Shown here one piece after another: positions 34,639 through 45,159 of a DNA stretch of 64,000 nt. The translations under genes and the position numbers were made by a program. Source of the stretch: Betaproteobacteria bacterium (GTDB taxonomy: Bacteria; Pseudomonadota; Gammaproteobacteria; Burkholderiales; SG8-41); NCBI GenBank assembly GCA_021732605.1, contig JAKFUS010000012.1, forward strand, positions 90,559 through 154,558. Reading direction: 5' to 3'. The notes under the pieces were generated by a model that saw nothing but the letters and a program-made list of their open reading frames with translations, was not told the origin of the DNA and did not search any database. Position 1 is the stretch's first letter, and each line of letters opens with the position of its first letter.

Positions 34639-36129
34639 CTATTGCAGCGGCAGTTTGCTGAGCGACACGTGCGCCAGCAATTCGTTGACCGAGACATGCA
34701 GCACCTCGGCAAAGGGTTCGGGCCACACGCCCATGACCAGCACCAGCGCTGCAAGAACACCCAGCACCAGGCACTCGCAGCCGTTGATGTCCTGCAACTC
34801 GGCCACATGGTCGTTGGCCACCGCGCCGAACATCACGCGTTTGTACATCCACAGCGTATAGGCGGCGCCGAAAATCAGCGTGATCGCCGCGGCAAAGGCA
34901 TACCAGAAGTTCACTTTCATCGCGCCGAGGATCACCAGGAATTCACCGACGAAACCGCTGGTTCCCGGCAGTCCGGCATTGGCCATCGCAAACAGCATGA
35001 ACAAGGCGGCAAACACCGGCATTTTGTTGGCGACACCACCGTAATCGGCAATCTGCCGCGAGTGCATGCGGTCATACAGCACGCCGACGCAAAGGAACAT
35101 CGCGGCCGAGATGAAACCGTGCGAAATCATCTGCAGCACCGCGCCCTCGACACCCTGCGCGTTGAAGATGAAGATGCCGAGGGTGACAAAACCCATGTGT
35201 GAAATCGACGAATAGGCGATCAGCTTTTTCATGTCGGTCTGCACCAGCGCCACCAGACCGATGTAGACCACTGCAATCAGCGACAAGGTGATCACCACCG
35301 GCGCGAGGTACAGGCTGGCATCAGGCACGATGGGCAGCGACAGCCGCAGGAAACCATAACCGCCGAGCTTCAGCATGATTGCGGCCAGCACCACGGAGCC
35401 GCCGGTGGGCGCTTCGACGTGGGCATCGGGCAGCCAGGTATGCACCGGCCACATCGGCACCTTGACTGCAAATGCCATAAAAAAAGCAATAAAAACAATT
35501 ACTTGAATCAACAACGGCAGCGGCACTTCGTAGAGGTCAATAAAGGCGAAGCTGCCGCCCGCAACGTTGTAGAGATAAATCAGGGCGACCAGCGACAGCA
35601 AAGATCCCAGTAACGTGTAGAGGAAAAACTTGGTCGCCGCATAGACACGGTTGGGGCCGCCCCAGACGCCGATGATGATGAACATCGGAATCAGCGTCGA
35701 TTCGAAAAACACATAGAACAGCATGGCGTCGAGCGCCGAGAACACGCCGTTCATCAGCCCGGACAGGATCAGGAACGCCGCCATGTACTGCGCGACCCGC
35801 GTCTGGATGACCTGCCAGCCGGCGATCACCACCAACACCGTGGTCAGGCTGTTGAGCAGGATCAGCAGCAGCGAAATGCCGTCGATGCCAAGGTGGTACC
35901 AGACATTGAAACTTTCGATCCACGGCATGCGACGGACAAACTGGAAGCCGGCCGCCTGCGCATCAAAACCGGTGTACAGCGGCAGGGTCACCAGGAAGCC
36001 GATCACCGCGCCGATCAATGCGATCACCCGCGCCGCATGCGCATTGCGGTCGCCGCCGGTAAACAGCACCGCGACGCCGGCAATAATCGGCGCCCAGATG
36101 GCGAGGCTCAGTAAGGGTAATTCTTGCAT
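34639..36129 (-). CDS. nuoM: NADH-quinone oxidoreductase subunit M
   Basis: A protein of 496 residues, an antiporter-like membrane subunit. FFESTLIPMFIIIGVWGG contains the conserved Glu of helix 5, and VPMWPVHTWLPDAHVEAPT and MKKLIAYSSISHMGFVTLG the pumping residues. It precedes nuoN by 21 nt. Codons at 35474-35504 match the AT-rich element, probably by chance in a hydrophobic helix. Confidence 0.97.
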   Translation of the reverse strand: MQELPLLSLAIWAPIIAGVAVLFTGGDRNAHAARVIALIGAVIGFLVTLPLYTGFDAQAAGFQFVRRMPWIESFNVWYHLGIDGISLLLILLNSLTTVLVVIAGWQVIQTRVAQYMAAFLILSGLMNGVFSALDAMLFYVFFESTLIPMFIIIGVWGGPNRVYAATKFFLYTLLGSLLSLVALIYLYNVAGGSFAFIDLYEVPLPLLIQVIVFIAFFMAFAVKVPMWPVHTWLPDAHVEAPTGGSVVLAAIMLKLGGYGFLRLSLPIVPDASLYLAPVVITLSLIAVVYIGLVALVQTDMKKLIAYSSISHMGFVTLGIFIFNAQGVEGAVLQMISHGFISAAMFLCVGVLYDRMHSRQIADYGGVANKMPVFAALFMLFAMANAGLPGTSGFVGEFLVILGAMKVNFWYAFAAAITLIFGAAYTLWMYKRVMFGAVANDHVAELQDINGCECLVLGVLAALVLVMGVWPEPFAEVLHVSVNELLAHVSLSKLPLQ

Positions 36130-36163
36130 CGTCTTTTATTTTTCTTCAGTTTCAGCCGTTTTT

Positions 36164-38230
36164 TCAACCTGAATACGCCAAGGTCAGCAGCAACAGCACG
36201 CCGATGATCATCGCGAAGGCATAGTGATAGATGTAACCCGACTGCACCTGACGCACCACCGAGGCAACCCAGCCGACGAGACGCGCCGAGCCATTGACCA
36301 TCACATTGTCGATCACCGCAATGTCGCCGCCCTTCCACAGGCCCGTGCCAAGCGCGCGTGCGCCGCCGGCAAAGAACCAGTCGTTGAAGCGGTCGAGGCC
36401 GTATTTCTCCATGAGTATGGTCACCACCACGCCCCACTGGCGGCGTAACTTCGCAGGTAATTCCGGCTTCACGATGTAGAGGAACCACGCGCTGCCGGCG
36501 CCGGCCACCGCCAGCCAGAACGGCAGCGTGCCCAGCGCGTGGGTCATCATGCCGAAGACGCCGTGGAAACCCTGCGCCATGGTCGCCATCGCGGTATGCG
36601 CGGGATGGACCGTGATCGAGCTGCCGAAATAATTGCCGTAAACGAAGGTGCCGATCAGCCAGCCCGCACACACCGACGGGATCGCCAGAAGCACCAGCGG
36701 CACCCACACCACTGCAGGGGATTCGTGTGGCGCGTGGCTGTCGTGGCCATGATCATGGTCGTCATGCGCGTGATCGTCGTGCTTATGATCATCGTGCGCG
36801 GCAGCAGCCGCTACTGCAGCCGCCTCCGCATCGGCGGCAATCACATCCGGATGATGCGGGTCAGCAAAACGTTCCTTGCCGTGGAATGCGTAGAACACCA
36901 GACGGAAAGAATAAAAACCGCCGACGAACACCCCCGCCACGGCCAGTGCATAGGCAAACCCTGCCCCGGGCACGGTCGCATGATGCAGCGCCTCGACGAT
37001 GGTCTCCTTGGAGAAGAAGCCGGCGAACGGCGGCAGGCCGGCATTGGCCAGCGCGCCGATCAGCACCGTCATGTAGGTGATCGGCATGTATTTGGCAAGG
37101 CCGCCCATCTTGCGCATGTCCTGCTGGTGGTGCATGGCGATGATCACCGAACCGGCGCCGAGGAACAGCACGGCCTTGAAAAAGGCATGCGTGAACAGGT
37201 GGAATATCGCCGCCGAATAGGCCGAGGCGCCCAGCGCCATGGTCATGTACCCGAGCTGCGACAGCGTCGAATAAGCCACCACGCGCTTGATGTCGTACTG
37301 CACGGTGGCGATCAGCGCCATGAAAAAGGCGGTGATGGCACCGATCACCAACACGAACGACAGCGCGGTTTCCGACAGTTCAAACAGCGGCGACATCCGC
37401 GCCACCATGAAAATCCCCGCGGTGACCATGGTCGCGGCATGGATCAGCGCCGAGATCGGCGTCGGGCCTTCCATCGAATCCGGCAGCCAGACATGCAGCG
37501 GAAACTGCGCCGACTTGCCCATGGCGCCGATGAACAGCAGGATGCAGATCACGGTAATCAGCGACCAGCTCACGCCCGGGAACAGTTCAATGGTGTTGCC
37601 GCTCAGACGATCAGCGCCGGCAAACACCGCAGCGTAGTCCAGCGTGCCGAAATACATCAGCACCAGCGCAATACCGAGCAGAAAACCGAAGTCGCCGACG
37701 CGGTTGACGAGGAAAGCCTTCAGATTGGCGTAAATCGCCGTCGGTCGCGTGTACCAGAAACCGATCAGCAGGTACGACACCAGGCCCACCGCTTCCCAGC
37801 CGAAAAACAGCTGCAGGAAGTTGTTGCTCATCACCAGCATCAGCATCGAGAAGGTGAACAGCGAGATATAGCTGAAGAAACGCTGGTAACCGGGATCGTC
37901 GGCCATGTAGCCGATGGTGTAGATGTGCACCATCAGCGACACGAAGGACACCACCATCATCATGGTTGCCGACAGCGGGTCGATCAGGAAGCCGATTTCA
38001 AAGCGGATGTTGCCCGACACCAGCCAGGTGTAGACCGGGCCGTTGAAAATGTTGCCGCCCATCACGTCGCGGTAGACCAGGAATGAGGCGACCAGACACA
38101 CCACCATGCCGAGAATGGTCACGGTATGCGCGGCGCGGCGGCCGATGGCCTTGCCGAACAGTCCGGCGATGATCGCGCCGGCAAGCGGCGCCAGCGGCAC
38201 CAGCAGATAGAGTTTTTGCATCGCGGTCAT
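36164..38230 (-). CDS. nuoL: NADH-quinone oxidoreductase subunit L, with His/Asp-rich insert
   Basis: A protein of 688 residues, the distal proton pump with the long lateral helix. FFGWEAVGLVSYLLIGFW and FPLHVWLPDSMEGPTPISAL carry the conserved pump residues, and DIKRVVAYSTLSQLGYM follows. Near residue ~480, between membrane helices, lies a His/Asp-rich hydrophilic insert, DDHKHDDHAHDDHDHGHDS, longer than in the usual NuoL. It could bind metal or be a simple low-complexity expansion. Confidence 0.97.
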   Translation of the reverse strand: MTAMQKLYLLVPLAPLAGAIIAGLFGKAIGRRAAHTVTILGMVVCLVASFLVYRDVMGGNIFNGPVYTWLVSGNIRFEIGFLIDPLSATMMMVVSFVSLMVHIYTIGYMADDPGYQRFFSYISLFTFSMLMLVMSNNFLQLFFGWEAVGLVSYLLIGFWYTRPTAIYANLKAFLVNRVGDFGFLLGIALVLMYFGTLDYAAVFAGADRLSGNTIELFPGVSWSLITVICILLFIGAMGKSAQFPLHVWLPDSMEGPTPISALIHAATMVTAGIFMVARMSPLFELSETALSFVLVIGAITAFFMALIATVQYDIKRVVAYSTLSQLGYMTMALGASAYSAAIFHLFTHAFFKAVLFLGAGSVIIAMHHQQDMRKMGGLAKYMPITYMTVLIGALANAGLPPFAGFFSKETIVEALHHATVPGAGFAYALAVAGVFVGGFYSFRLVFYAFHGKERFADPHHPDVIAADAEAAAVAAAAAHDDHKHDDHAHDDHDHGHDSHAPHESPAVVWVPLVLLAIPSVCAGWLIGTFVYGNYFGSSITVHPAHTAMATMAQGFHGVFGMMTHALGTLPFWLAVAGAGSAWFLYIVKPELPAKLRRQWGVVVTILMEKYGLDRFNDWFFAGGARALGTGLWKGGDIAVIDNVMVNGSARLVGWVASVVRQVQSGYIYHYAFAMIIGVLLLLTLAYSG

Positions 38231-38237
38231 GACGGCA

Positions 38238-38543
38238 TCAGCCCTTCATCCGGTTGATGTCTTCGACATCGATGGTATTCAGGTTGCGGAACAGCACCAC
38301 CAGGATCGCCAGGCCGATGGCCGATTCGGCGGCAGCGACGGTCAGGATGAAAAACACGAACACCTGCCCGGCGATATCACCGAGAAAATGCGAAAAAGCG
38401 ATGAAATTCAGGTTCACCGCCAGCAGCATCAGCTCGATCGCCATCAGCAGCACGATGACGTTTTTGCGGTTCAGGAATATGCCGATCACCGAAATGGCGA
38501 ACAGCACAGCGCCCAGCACCAGATAGTGCGACAGGGAGATCAT
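38238..38543 (-). CDS. nuoK: NADH-quinone oxidoreductase subunit K
   Basis: A protein of 101 residues with three membrane helices. The conserved Glu residues are in [16 protein letters not shown] and [17 protein letters not shown]. It begins [19 protein letters not shown], as in other NuoK proteins. An inverted-repeat spacer separates it from nuoJ. Confidence 0.97.
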   Translation of the reverse strand: MISLSHYLVLGAVLFAISVIGIFLNRKNVIVLLMAIELMLLAVNLNFIAFSHFLGDIAGQVFVFFILTVAAAESAIGLAILVVLFRNLNTIDVEDINRMKG

Positions 38544-38556
38544 TGGAACTCCTCAT

Positions 38557-38653
38557 AGGATTGAGGATTGCGGATTGAGGATTGAGCAACCCCCGAACCC
38601 GCGGCACGCGCACACTTCAGCGATGCAAACTCAATCCTCATTCCTCAATCCTG
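38557..38653. repeat. GGATTGA heptad repeats forming inverted arms between nuoJ and nuoK
   Basis: The left arm (38557-38586) is a run of GGATTGA units. The right arm (38630-38653) is the opposite form, TCAATCCTCATTCCTCAATC. The nuoJ stop codon lies in the right arm. The transcript could form a long hairpin here in the middle of the operon. Confidence 0.75.
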
Positions 38654-39250
38654 CTTTTCTGATGGCATGGTCACGATGCGCACGCGGTCTTCGCGGCGCA
38701 CGTTGATCTGTGCTGCCGGATCGATGTATTTGCCGTGTTTGCGGCGGCGCAGGGTCAGTGCAATGGCGGCGACAATGGCGACCAGCAGGATCACCGCGGC
38801 CAGCTCGAAGGGATAGACGTAATCGGTGTAGAGCAGCCGGCCCAGTTCCTTGGTATTGCTGTAACCCGCCGGTGAAGAGGCCGGGCGCGGCGCCTCGTCG
38901 AGGCCGAAATACGGCCCGGCCAGCACCAGCGCCATCTCGGCCGCCAGCAGCAAGGCCACCACGGCGCCGATCGGCAGGTAACTCCAGAAGCCTTCGCGTA
39001 GCCGCTCAAGGTTGATGTCGAGCATCATCACCACGAACAGGAACAGCACCATCACCGCGCCGACGTAGACGAGGATCAGCGCGATGCCAAGGAATTCCGC
39101 CTCGAGCTGGATCCAGATGCCGGCTGACGTACAAAACGCCAGCACCAGGAACAGCGCGGCGTGCACGGGGTTGCGCGCGGTAATGACCCGCAGCGCGGCG
39201 AATACCAGAATCGCCGCAAAAAACCAGAACATGAAATCCTGAAAGGTCAT
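38645..39250 (-). CDS. nuoJ: NADH-quinone oxidoreductase subunit J
   Basis: A protein of 201 residues with five membrane helices. The N-terminal helices include RVITARNPVHAALFLVLAF and IQLEAEFLGIALILVYVGAV, the latter with the conserved helix-3 region (pi-bulge Tyr and Gly) near the quinone channel. The C-terminal end is short and hydrophilic, and its stop codon lies within a heptad repeat arm. Confidence 0.96.
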   Translation of the reverse strand: MTFQDFMFWFFAAILVFAALRVITARNPVHAALFLVLAFCTSAGIWIQLEAEFLGIALILVYVGAVMVLFLFVVMMLDINLERLREGFWSYLPIGAVVALLLAAEMALVLAGPYFGLDEAPRPASSPAGYSNTKELGRLLYTDYVYPFELAAVILLVAIVAAIALTLRRRKHGKYIDPAAQINVRREDRVRIVTMPSEKQD

Positions 39251-39267
39251 CTTATTTTTCTATCGCT

Positions 39268-39762
39268 TTATCGGTACGCCGCATCAGCGGCGCGATCCTT
39301 GGCAATCTGTTCTTCGTAGGCATCACCGATCGCCAGCAGCATCGGCTTGGTATAGATCAGGTCGCCGCGTTTTTCGCCGTGGTATTCGAAAATGCGCGTC
39401 TCGACGATCGAATCCACCGGGCAGGATTCCTCACAGAATCCGCAGAATATGCACTTGGTGAGGTCGATGTCATAACGCGTAGTGCGGCGTGTGCCGTCGT
39501 CGCGTTGCTCGGATTCAATGGTGATCGCCAGCGCCGGGCACACCGCCTCGCACAACTTGCAGGCGATGCAGCGTTCTTCGCCGTTGGGGTAACGACGCAG
39601 TGCATGCAGGCCGCGGAAGCGCGGGCTCTGCGGGGTTTTTTCTTCCGGGAACTGCACGGTGATCTTGCGCGCAAACAGGTAGCGCCCGGTGAGCATCATC
39701 CCCTTGACCAGCTCAAACAGCAGGAAGGTGCTGAAAAATTTGCGGATGGCCGTCATTCTCAT
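39268..39762 (-). CDS. nuoI: NADH-quinone oxidoreductase subunit I (two [4Fe-4S] clusters)
   Basis: A protein of 164 residues. The two ferredoxin-type motifs are [15 protein letters not shown] and [15 protein letters not shown], holding clusters N6a and N6b, which pass electrons toward Nuo[19 protein letters not shown] is a typical NuoI lead-in. Confidence 0.97.
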   Translation of the reverse strand: MRMTAIRKFFSTFLLFELVKGMMLTGRYLFARKITVQFPEEKTPQSPRFRGLHALRRYPNGEERCIACKLCEAVCPALAITIESEQRDDGTRRTTRYDIDLTKCIFCGFCEESCPVDSIVETRIFEYHGEKRGDLIYTKPMLLAIGDAYEEQIAKDRAADAAYR

Positions 39763-39769
39763 TACCGCC

Positions 39770-40840
39770 TTATTTCCACCATATCCACAGCGAAGTCTGC
39801 ATCCACGCGCCGAGCACCACGATCCACACCAGCGTCACCGGAATGAAGATCTTCCAGCCCAGGCGCATGATCTGGTCATAGCGGTAACGCGGGAAGGTCG
39901 CACGGAACCAGATGAACGTGGACACCACGAAAAAGGCCTTCAGGATCAGCCAGCCGAAGCTCGATGCGCCGAGCACGCCCCAGGATGCCGGGAACGGCGA
40001 CAGCCAGCCGCCAAGGAACAGGATCGCGGTCAGCAGCGAGATCAGGATCATGTTCGCGTATTCGGCAAGGAAAAACACCGCGAAGGTCATGCCTGAGTAT
40101 TCGACGTGGAAGCCGGCGACGATTTCCGATTCACCTTCGGCGACGTCGAAGGGCGCGCGGTTGGTCTCGGCAACACCGGCAATCACGTAAGTCAGGAACA
40201 GCGGAAACAGCGGAATCCAGAACCAGCTGAACAATCCCGCCCCACCCTGCTGCGCCTTGACGATGTCACCCAGGTTCAGACTCTGCGCCGCCATCAGCAC
40301 ACCGACCAGCGCAAAACCCATGGCTATTTCATAAGACACGATCTGCGCCGCGGAACGCAGCGCGCCGATGAAGGCGTATTTGGAATTCGATGCCCAGCCG
40401 GCAATGATCACGCCGTAGACGCCAAGTGAGGTCATCGCCAGCAGGTACAACAGGCTGGCATCGATATTGGACAGCACCAGCTCCGGTGAAAACGGCACTA
40501 CGGCCCACGCCGCCAGTGCCGGCATGATCGCCATGATCGGGGCCAGCACGAACAGGAATTTGTTGGCGCCGGTGGGGACGATGATTTCCTTGACCAGCAG
40601 CTTCAGGCCGTCGGCGATCGGCTGCGCCAGGCCGGCCAGCCAGCTGATACCAAAAAACGTGGTGCGGTTCGGGCCGATGCGGATCTGCATGAAACCGATC
40701 AGCTTGCGTTCCCACAGCGTCAGGTAAGCCACGCACAGCATCAGCGGCACGACAATGACAATAATTTTTACCAGCGTCCACACCGCCGGCCACAAGGGGC
40801 CGAGCAGTGTTTGCGGATAGGCGAGCAGCGAGTCGAGCAT
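39770..40840 (-). CDS. nuoH: NADH-quinone oxidoreductase subunit H
   Basis: A protein of 356 residues with eight membrane helices. This subunit holds the quinone-entry site. It contains [31 protein letters not shown] sequence, [20 protein letters not shown] with the conserved acidic residues, and [19 protein letters not shown]. Its ATG overlaps the nuoG stop by one base (TAATG). Confidence 0.97.
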   Translation of the reverse strand: MLDSLLAYPQTLLGPLWPAVWTLVKIIVIVVPLMLCVAYLTLWERKLIGFMQIRIGPNRTTFFGISWLAGLAQPIADGLKLLVKEIIVPTGANKFLFVLAPIMAIMPALAAWAVVPFSPELVLSNIDASLLYLLAMTSLGVYGVIIAGWASNSKYAFIGALRSAAQIVSYEIAMGFALVGVLMAAQSLNLGDIVKAQQGGAGLFSWFWIPLFPLFLTYVIAGVAETNRAPFDVAEGESEIVAGFHVEYSGMTFAVFFLAEYANMILISLLTAILFLGGWLSPFPASWGVLGASSFGWLILKAFFVVSTFIWFRATFPRYRYDQIMRLGWKIFIPVTLVWIVVLGAWMQTSLWIWWK

Positions 40841-43299
40841 TACGCGGTCGCCTTCTGTGTCTGGGCCACGCGCTCAACAGTCAGCGTTGCATCGGATGCG
40901 CCCAGCGCTGCGGTTTCCGCACGCGCCAGTGCGACACGCACACCATTCGCCGGCAAGTTATTGTCGATGGCGTAAGGCAGCGTCACTTCGCCACCGTCCT
41001 GCACCACACGGACAAAATCACCGTCGCGCAATCCAAGTTGATCGGCCAGCGCGCGGTTCATCAGCGCCGCCGGCGCTTGCCCATCGCGGGTTTTCTGCAG
41101 ACTGGGCGCACGGCGCGCCAGTGCATCGGCGGCATAGATCGGCACTTCGGCAATTCTTGCGATGCTGCTGCCAGTTGTCGTAAGTGCGGCCGGCAGTGCG
41201 CTGAGGGTATATTTTAAGTTATTGTTTTTATTGAATACTTCCGTCTTGCCGTGAAGTGCTTCGCGCTGCGCGTCATCGGCACCATCGTGTTCAAAGCCGG
41301 AGAGACCCAGCAGATTACCCAGCACGCGCAACACTTTCCATGCCGGACGCGTTTCACCCAGCGGCTGCACCACGCCATTGAACGTCTGCACGCGGCCTTC
41401 TGTGCTGATGTAGGTACCGGCAGTCTCAGTGAAGGGTGCGATCGGCAGCAGCACATGCGCATATTCAGTCGCGCCGTGCTGGAACGGGCTCATCGCCACT
41501 ACCAGTTCTGCCTGCTTCAACGCAGACATCGCCTGCCGCGGATTGTGCATATCGAGTTCGGGCTCAACACCGAGCAGCAGGTACGCCTTCAGCGGCACTT
41601 CGATCATCTGCCGCGAGTTTTTGCCTGCCGCCCTCATCCCTGACCCTTCTCCCGGAGGGAGAAGGGAAACATCTGCCCCCCCTCTCCCTCTGGGAGAGGG
41701 GCCGGGGGTGAGGGGAACAGGCACGCAGCCCGCGACGTAGCCGCCAACGCTGTTCGCTGCCGCGCCGAGGAAACCGAAGGGGCAAGCAAGGATTTCAGCC
41801 AGTGCCTGCGCCAATGCGTGCAAGGCACCGGCTGCAGGATGCTGTTCAGCGAAGTTGCCGAGGAACACCCCGGCCTTCGTACCCGAGGTCAGGCTTTCGG
41901 CAATACGTTTGGCGGCATCAGTAACGGTGACTCCGGCCACCGCAGCACGCACCGCTTCCGGCACCGCAACGTTTTTGATTTCAGCAACGGCTTTCACCAC
42001 CTGGGCCAGCGTCAGCGGCAACAGTGCCGGTGCGACGATGGCCTTGTTGGCGACGCGCATCAGCAGGTCGTCATCGGCGGCGTGGATCAGGTTCAGCTGA
42101 GTCTGCTTCTTGGTCGACTGGCGCAGACGATGCGCCAGCAGCGGATGATCCTTGCGCAGCGTCGAACCGATCACCAGCACGCGATCCAGCGTCGCGATAT
42201 CGGCGATATTCATGCCCAGCCAGGGGATGCCGGCCAGTCTGCCGTCAGTACTGAAATCGCTATGGCGCAGACGGAAATCCACATTGCCCGAGCCGTAGCC
42301 GCGCAGCAGTTTCTGCAGCAGGTACAGTTCTTCCAGCGTCTGATGCGGCGTCGCCAGCGCACCGATCGCTTCAGCGCCGTGTGCGGCCTTGATACGCTGC
42401 AATTCTTTTGCGATGAATTCCAGCGCCACCGGCCATTCCACTTCCTGCCAGCTACCGCCCTGCTTCAGCATTGGCTTGGCGAGGCGTTTGTCCGAATTCA
42501 GCGCTTCGTAGGAAAAACGGTCCTTGTCCGACAGCCAGCATTCGTTGACGGCTTCGTTGTCGCGCGGCAAAGCACGCATCACGCGGTTCTGCTTCATCTG
42601 CAGCGTCAGGTTGGAACCGAGGCCGCAGTGCGGGCTGACCGAAGGTTTGCGCGTCAGCTCCCAGGTGCGGGCGCTGTAACGGAAGGGTTTCGAGGTCAGT
42701 GCGCCGACCGGACAGAGGTCGATGGCATTACCCGACAGTTCCGAATCGACGGTTTTGCCGACGAAGGTGATGATTTCCGAATGTTCGCCGCGGCCGATCA
42801 TGCCCAGTTCCATGATGCCGGCGATTTCCTGGCCAAAACGCACACAGCGCGTGCAGTGGATACAGCGCGTCATGTCGGTAGAGATCAGCGGGCCGAGATT
42901 CTTGTTGGCGACGACGCGCTTGTCCTCCTCGTAACGCGAGCCGCTGCTGCCGTAACCCACCGCGAGATCCTGCAACTGGCATTCACCACCCTGATCGCAG
43001 ATCGGGCAGTCGAGCGGATGGTTGATCAGCAGGAATTCCATAACGCCCTTCTGGGCGTTCACTGCGCCATCGGAATGCGTCCACACCTTCATGCCGTTGG
43101 TGACGGGCGTTGCGCAGGCAGGCAGCGGTTTCGGCGCCTTTTCCACCTGCACCAGGCACATGCGGCAATTGGCGGCGATCGACAGTTTCCTGTGATAACA
43201 GAAGTGCGGCACATAAATGCCGGCCTTGTTGGCGGCATCCATCACGGTGCTGCCTTCGGGCACTTCCATCAATTTACCGTCCAGCTCAAGTTCCAGCAT
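40840..43299 (-). CDS. nuoG: NADH-quinone oxidoreductase subunit G, with repeat-derived inserts
   Basis: A protein of 819 residues, longer than I expect for betaproteobacterial NuoG. Iron-sulfur ligands: [2Fe-2S] in [20 protein letters not shown], the His-ligated cluster in [18 protein letters not shown], and [4Fe-4S] in [13 protein letters not shown]. The molybdopterin-oxidoreductase-like C-terminal region has two abnormal segments: [20 protein letters not shown] from the GC palindrome at 41631-41714, and [10 protein letters not shown] from the AT-rich element at 41216-41240. Both keep the frame, so the protein is probably still functional; the inserts fall outside the cluster-binding region. 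Confidence 0.96.
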   Translation of the reverse strand: MLELELDGKLMEVPEGSTVMDAANKAGIYVPHFCYHRKLSIAANCRMCLVQVEKAPKPLPACATPVTNGMKVWTHSDGAVNAQKGVMEFLLINHPLDCPICDQGGECQLQDLAVGYGSSGSRYEEDKRVVANKNLGPLISTDMTRCIHCTRCVRFGQEIAGIMELGMIGRGEHSEIITFVGKTVDSELSGNAIDLCPVGALTSKPFRYSARTWELTRKPSVSPHCGLGSNLTLQMKQNRVMRALPRDNEAVNECWLSDKDRFSYEALNSDKRLAKPMLKQGGSWQEVEWPVALEFIAKELQRIKAAHGAEAIGALATPHQTLEELYLLQKLLRGYGSGNVDFRLRHSDFSTDGRLAGIPWLGMNIADIATLDRVLVIGSTLRKDHPLLAHRLRQSTKKQTQLNLIHAADDDLLMRVANKAIVAPALLPLTLAQVVKAVAEIKNVAVPEAVRAAVAGVTVTDAAKRIAESLTSGTKAGVFLGNFAEQHPAAGALHALAQALAEILACPFGFLGAAANSVGGYVAGCVPVPLTPGPSPRGRGGADVSLLPPGEGSGMRAAGKNSRQMIEVPLKAYLLLGVEPELDMHNPRQAMSALKQAELVVAMSPFQHGATEYAHVLLPIAPFTETAGTYISTEGRVQTFNGVVQPLGETRPAWKVLRVLGNLLGLSGFEHDGADDAQREALHGKTEVFNKNNNLKYTLSALPAALTTTGSSIARIAEVPIYAADALARRAPSLQKTRDGQAPAALMNRALADQLGLRDGDFVRVVQDGGEVTLPYAIDNNLPANGVRVALARAETAALGASDATLTVERVAQTQKATA
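41216..41240 (+). repeat. AT-rich dispersed element inside nuoG
   Basis: AAGTTATTGTTTTTATTGAA then TACTT; both ends read AAGT on their own strands. It is translated in nuoG as KNNNL. Confidence 0.75.
41631..41714 (-). repeat. GC-rich palindromic element, double copy, in frame inside nuoG
   Basis: On the minus strand there is CCCCTCACCCCCGG, then hairpin CCCCTCTCCC/GGGAGAGGGG, then a second hairpin CCCTTCTCCC/GGGAGAAGGG and GGGATGAGGG. It adds about 28 residues to NuoG. Confidence 0.85.
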
Positions 43300-43308
43300 G
43301 GCGTTGGC

Positions 43309-44622
43309 CTAGATATAAGGTGCGACCAGGCACTTCTTGTGGTCGATGTGATATTGGAATTCGTCGCGGAAATTTTTGATAAAGGCGCGCACCGGCATCG
43401 CCGCGGCATCACCCAGCGCACAGATGGTGCGGCCCTGGATGTTGTCGGCCACTTTGTTCAGCATGTCGAGGTCCTCAGGCCGCCCCTGGCCGTGCTCAAT
43501 CCGGTGGACCATGCGATATAGCCAGCCGGTGCCTTCGCGGCAAGGCGTGCACTGGCCGCAGGATTCTTCGTAATAGAAATAAGACAGCCGCAGCAGGGAT
43601 TTCACCATGCAGCGCGTTTCGTCCATCACGATCACCGCGCCGGAACCGAGCATCGAGCCCGCCTTGGCGATGGAGTCGTAATCCATGTCGGTGGCCATCA
43701 TCACATCAGCGGTCAGCACCGGCATTGAGGAGCCGCCGGGGATCACGGCTTTCAGTTTGCGCCCGTCGCGCATGCCGCCGGCCATTTCCAGCAGTTTGGG
43801 GAACGGGGTGCCGAGCTTCACTTCAAAATTGCCCGGCCGCGCCACATCGCCCGACACCGAAAACAGCTTGGTGCCGCCGTTGTTGGGTTTGCCGAGATTG
43901 AGGAAGGCCTCGCCACCGTTGACGATGATCCACGGCACTGCAGCGAAGGTTTCGGTGTTGTTGATGGTGGTCGGCTTGCCGTAGAGCCCGAAACTCGCCG
44001 GGAACGGCGGCTTGAAGCGCGGCTGCCCCTTCTTGCCTTCGAGCGACTCCAGCAGCGCGGTTTCTTCGCCGCAGATATAGGCGCCGTAACCGTGGTGGCC
44101 ATGCAACTGGAAGGAAAAATCGGTGCCGAGGATTTTTTCGCCGAGATAACCCGCGGCGCGCGCCTCTTCCAGCGCTTCCTCGAAACGTTCGTAGACATCC
44201 CACACTTCGCCGTGGATGTAGTTGTAACCCACGGTAATGCCCATCGCATAACCGCCGATGATCATGCCTTCGATCAGGCTGTGCGGGTTGTAACGCAGGA
44301 TGTCACGATCCTTGAATGTGCCCGGCTCGCCTTCGTCCGAATTGCACACGAGGTATTTCTGCCCCGGGAACTGGCGCGGCATGAAGCTCCACTTCAGTCC
44401 CGTCGGGAAACCCGCGCCGCCACGGCCGCGCAGGGCCGATTTTTTCAACTCGTTGACGATGTTTTCGGGCGGAATCTTTTCCGCGATGATTTTTTTCAGC
44501 GCGGCATAACCACCACGCGCTTCGTAATCCCTGAGTTTCCAGTTGAAGCCGTTGACGCCCTTCATGATCACGGCGTCGGGGCCAAACAGGTCGCCGGCAA
44601 ACGGAGGGATCGGAAGACCCAT
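43309..44622 (-). CDS. nuoF: NADH-quinone oxidoreductase subunit F (NADH- and FMN-binding)
   Basis: A protein of 437 residues. The Gly-rich NADH/FMN region is [17 protein letters not shown] and [20 protein letters not shown]. Cluster N3 ligands are in [12 protein letters not shown] with a later Cys in [14 protein letters not shown]. It takes electrons from NADH. The ATG overlaps the nuoE stop by one base. Confidence 0.98.
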   Translation of the reverse strand: MGLPIPPFAGDLFGPDAVIMKGVNGFNWKLRDYEARGGYAALKKIIAEKIPPENIVNELKKSALRGRGGAGFPTGLKWSFMPRQFPGQKYLVCNSDEGEPGTFKDRDILRYNPHSLIEGMIIGGYAMGITVGYNYIHGEVWDVYERFEEALEEARAAGYLGEKILGTDFSFQLHGHHGYGAYICGEETALLESLEGKKGQPRFKPPFPASFGLYGKPTTINNTETFAAVPWIIVNGGEAFLNLGKPNNGGTKLFSVSGDVARPGNFEVKLGTPFPKLLEMAGGMRDGRKLKAVIPGGSSMPVLTADVMMATDMDYDSIAKAGSMLGSGAVIVMDETRCMVKSLLRLSYFYYEESCGQCTPCREGTGWLYRMVHRIEHGQGRPEDLDMLNKVADNIQGRTICALGDAAAMPVRAFIKNFRDEFQYHIDHKKCLVAPYI

Positions 44623-45152
44623 TACTTGGCCTCCCCTGACTCTTTCGAACTCATTTTAAGTTTGCCGATCAACTGGTCAATCTTTTCCGGACTCATCGCG
44701 CACAGCATCAGCTTGTTGTTCTGCAGCAGCACCGGCGCATCACCGCAGGCGCCCATACATTCGCCTTCCTTCAGTGTGAAGCAGCCGTCAGCGGTGGTCT
44801 CGTTGTAACCGATGCCCAGCGCCTTTTTCAGGTGCTCCGCGGCATGGGTCGCACCCTGCAGCGCACAGGGCAGGTTGGTGCAGATGGTCAGCTTGTATTT
44901 GCCGACCGGCTTCATGTTGTACATGGTGTAGAAGGTCGCGACCTCATACACGGCAACCGGCGGCATGCCCAGGTACTGGGCGACAAAATCCATGGTTTCC
45001 GTCGCCAGCCAGCCCTTTTCGTCCTGGGCAATGGTCAGCGCCGCCATCACCGCCGAATCCTTGCGGTCGGGCGGATATTTGGCGACGGCATTGTCGATTT
45101 TCGCCAGAGAAGCAGGAGAAAGCGAGGCGACAGGTATTGAGGGTGCGTTCAT
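44622..45152 (-). CDS. nuoE: NADH-quinone oxidoreductase subunit E ([2Fe-2S])
   Basis: A protein of 176 residues from ATG 45152. Thioredoxin-like fold; cluster N1a ligands are in ICTNLPCAL and [13 protein letters not shown] reject the in-frame start at 45185 because it lies inside nuoD. Confidence 0.97.
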   Translation of the reverse strand: MNAPSIPVASLSPASLAKIDNAVAKYPPDRKDSAVMAALTIAQDEKGWLATETMDFVAQYLGMPPVAVYEVATFYTMYNMKPVGKYKLTICTNLPCALQGATHAAEHLKKALGIGYNETTADGCFTLKEGECMGACGDAPVLLQNNKLMLCAMSPEKIDQLIGKLKMSSKESGEAK

Positions 45153-45159
45153 CGGTTGC

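Noticed and set aside
35474..35504. AT-rich element copy inside nuoM
   Set aside because: The encoded residues (IQVIVFIAFFMAF) are normal for this conserved helix, so the match is probably chance.
41631..41714. Frameshift or pseudogene in nuoG caused by the palindromic insertion
   Set aside because: The frame is open through the whole element and the conserved C-terminal region continues in the same frame.
32947..43521. Long open frames on the plus strand opposite the nuo genes (for example 32947-34113, 36539-38086, 41818-43521)
   Set aside because: They mirror high-GC coding sequence on the minus strand, their peptides are His/Arg/Gln-rich with no family match, and the nuo genes on the other strand are certain.
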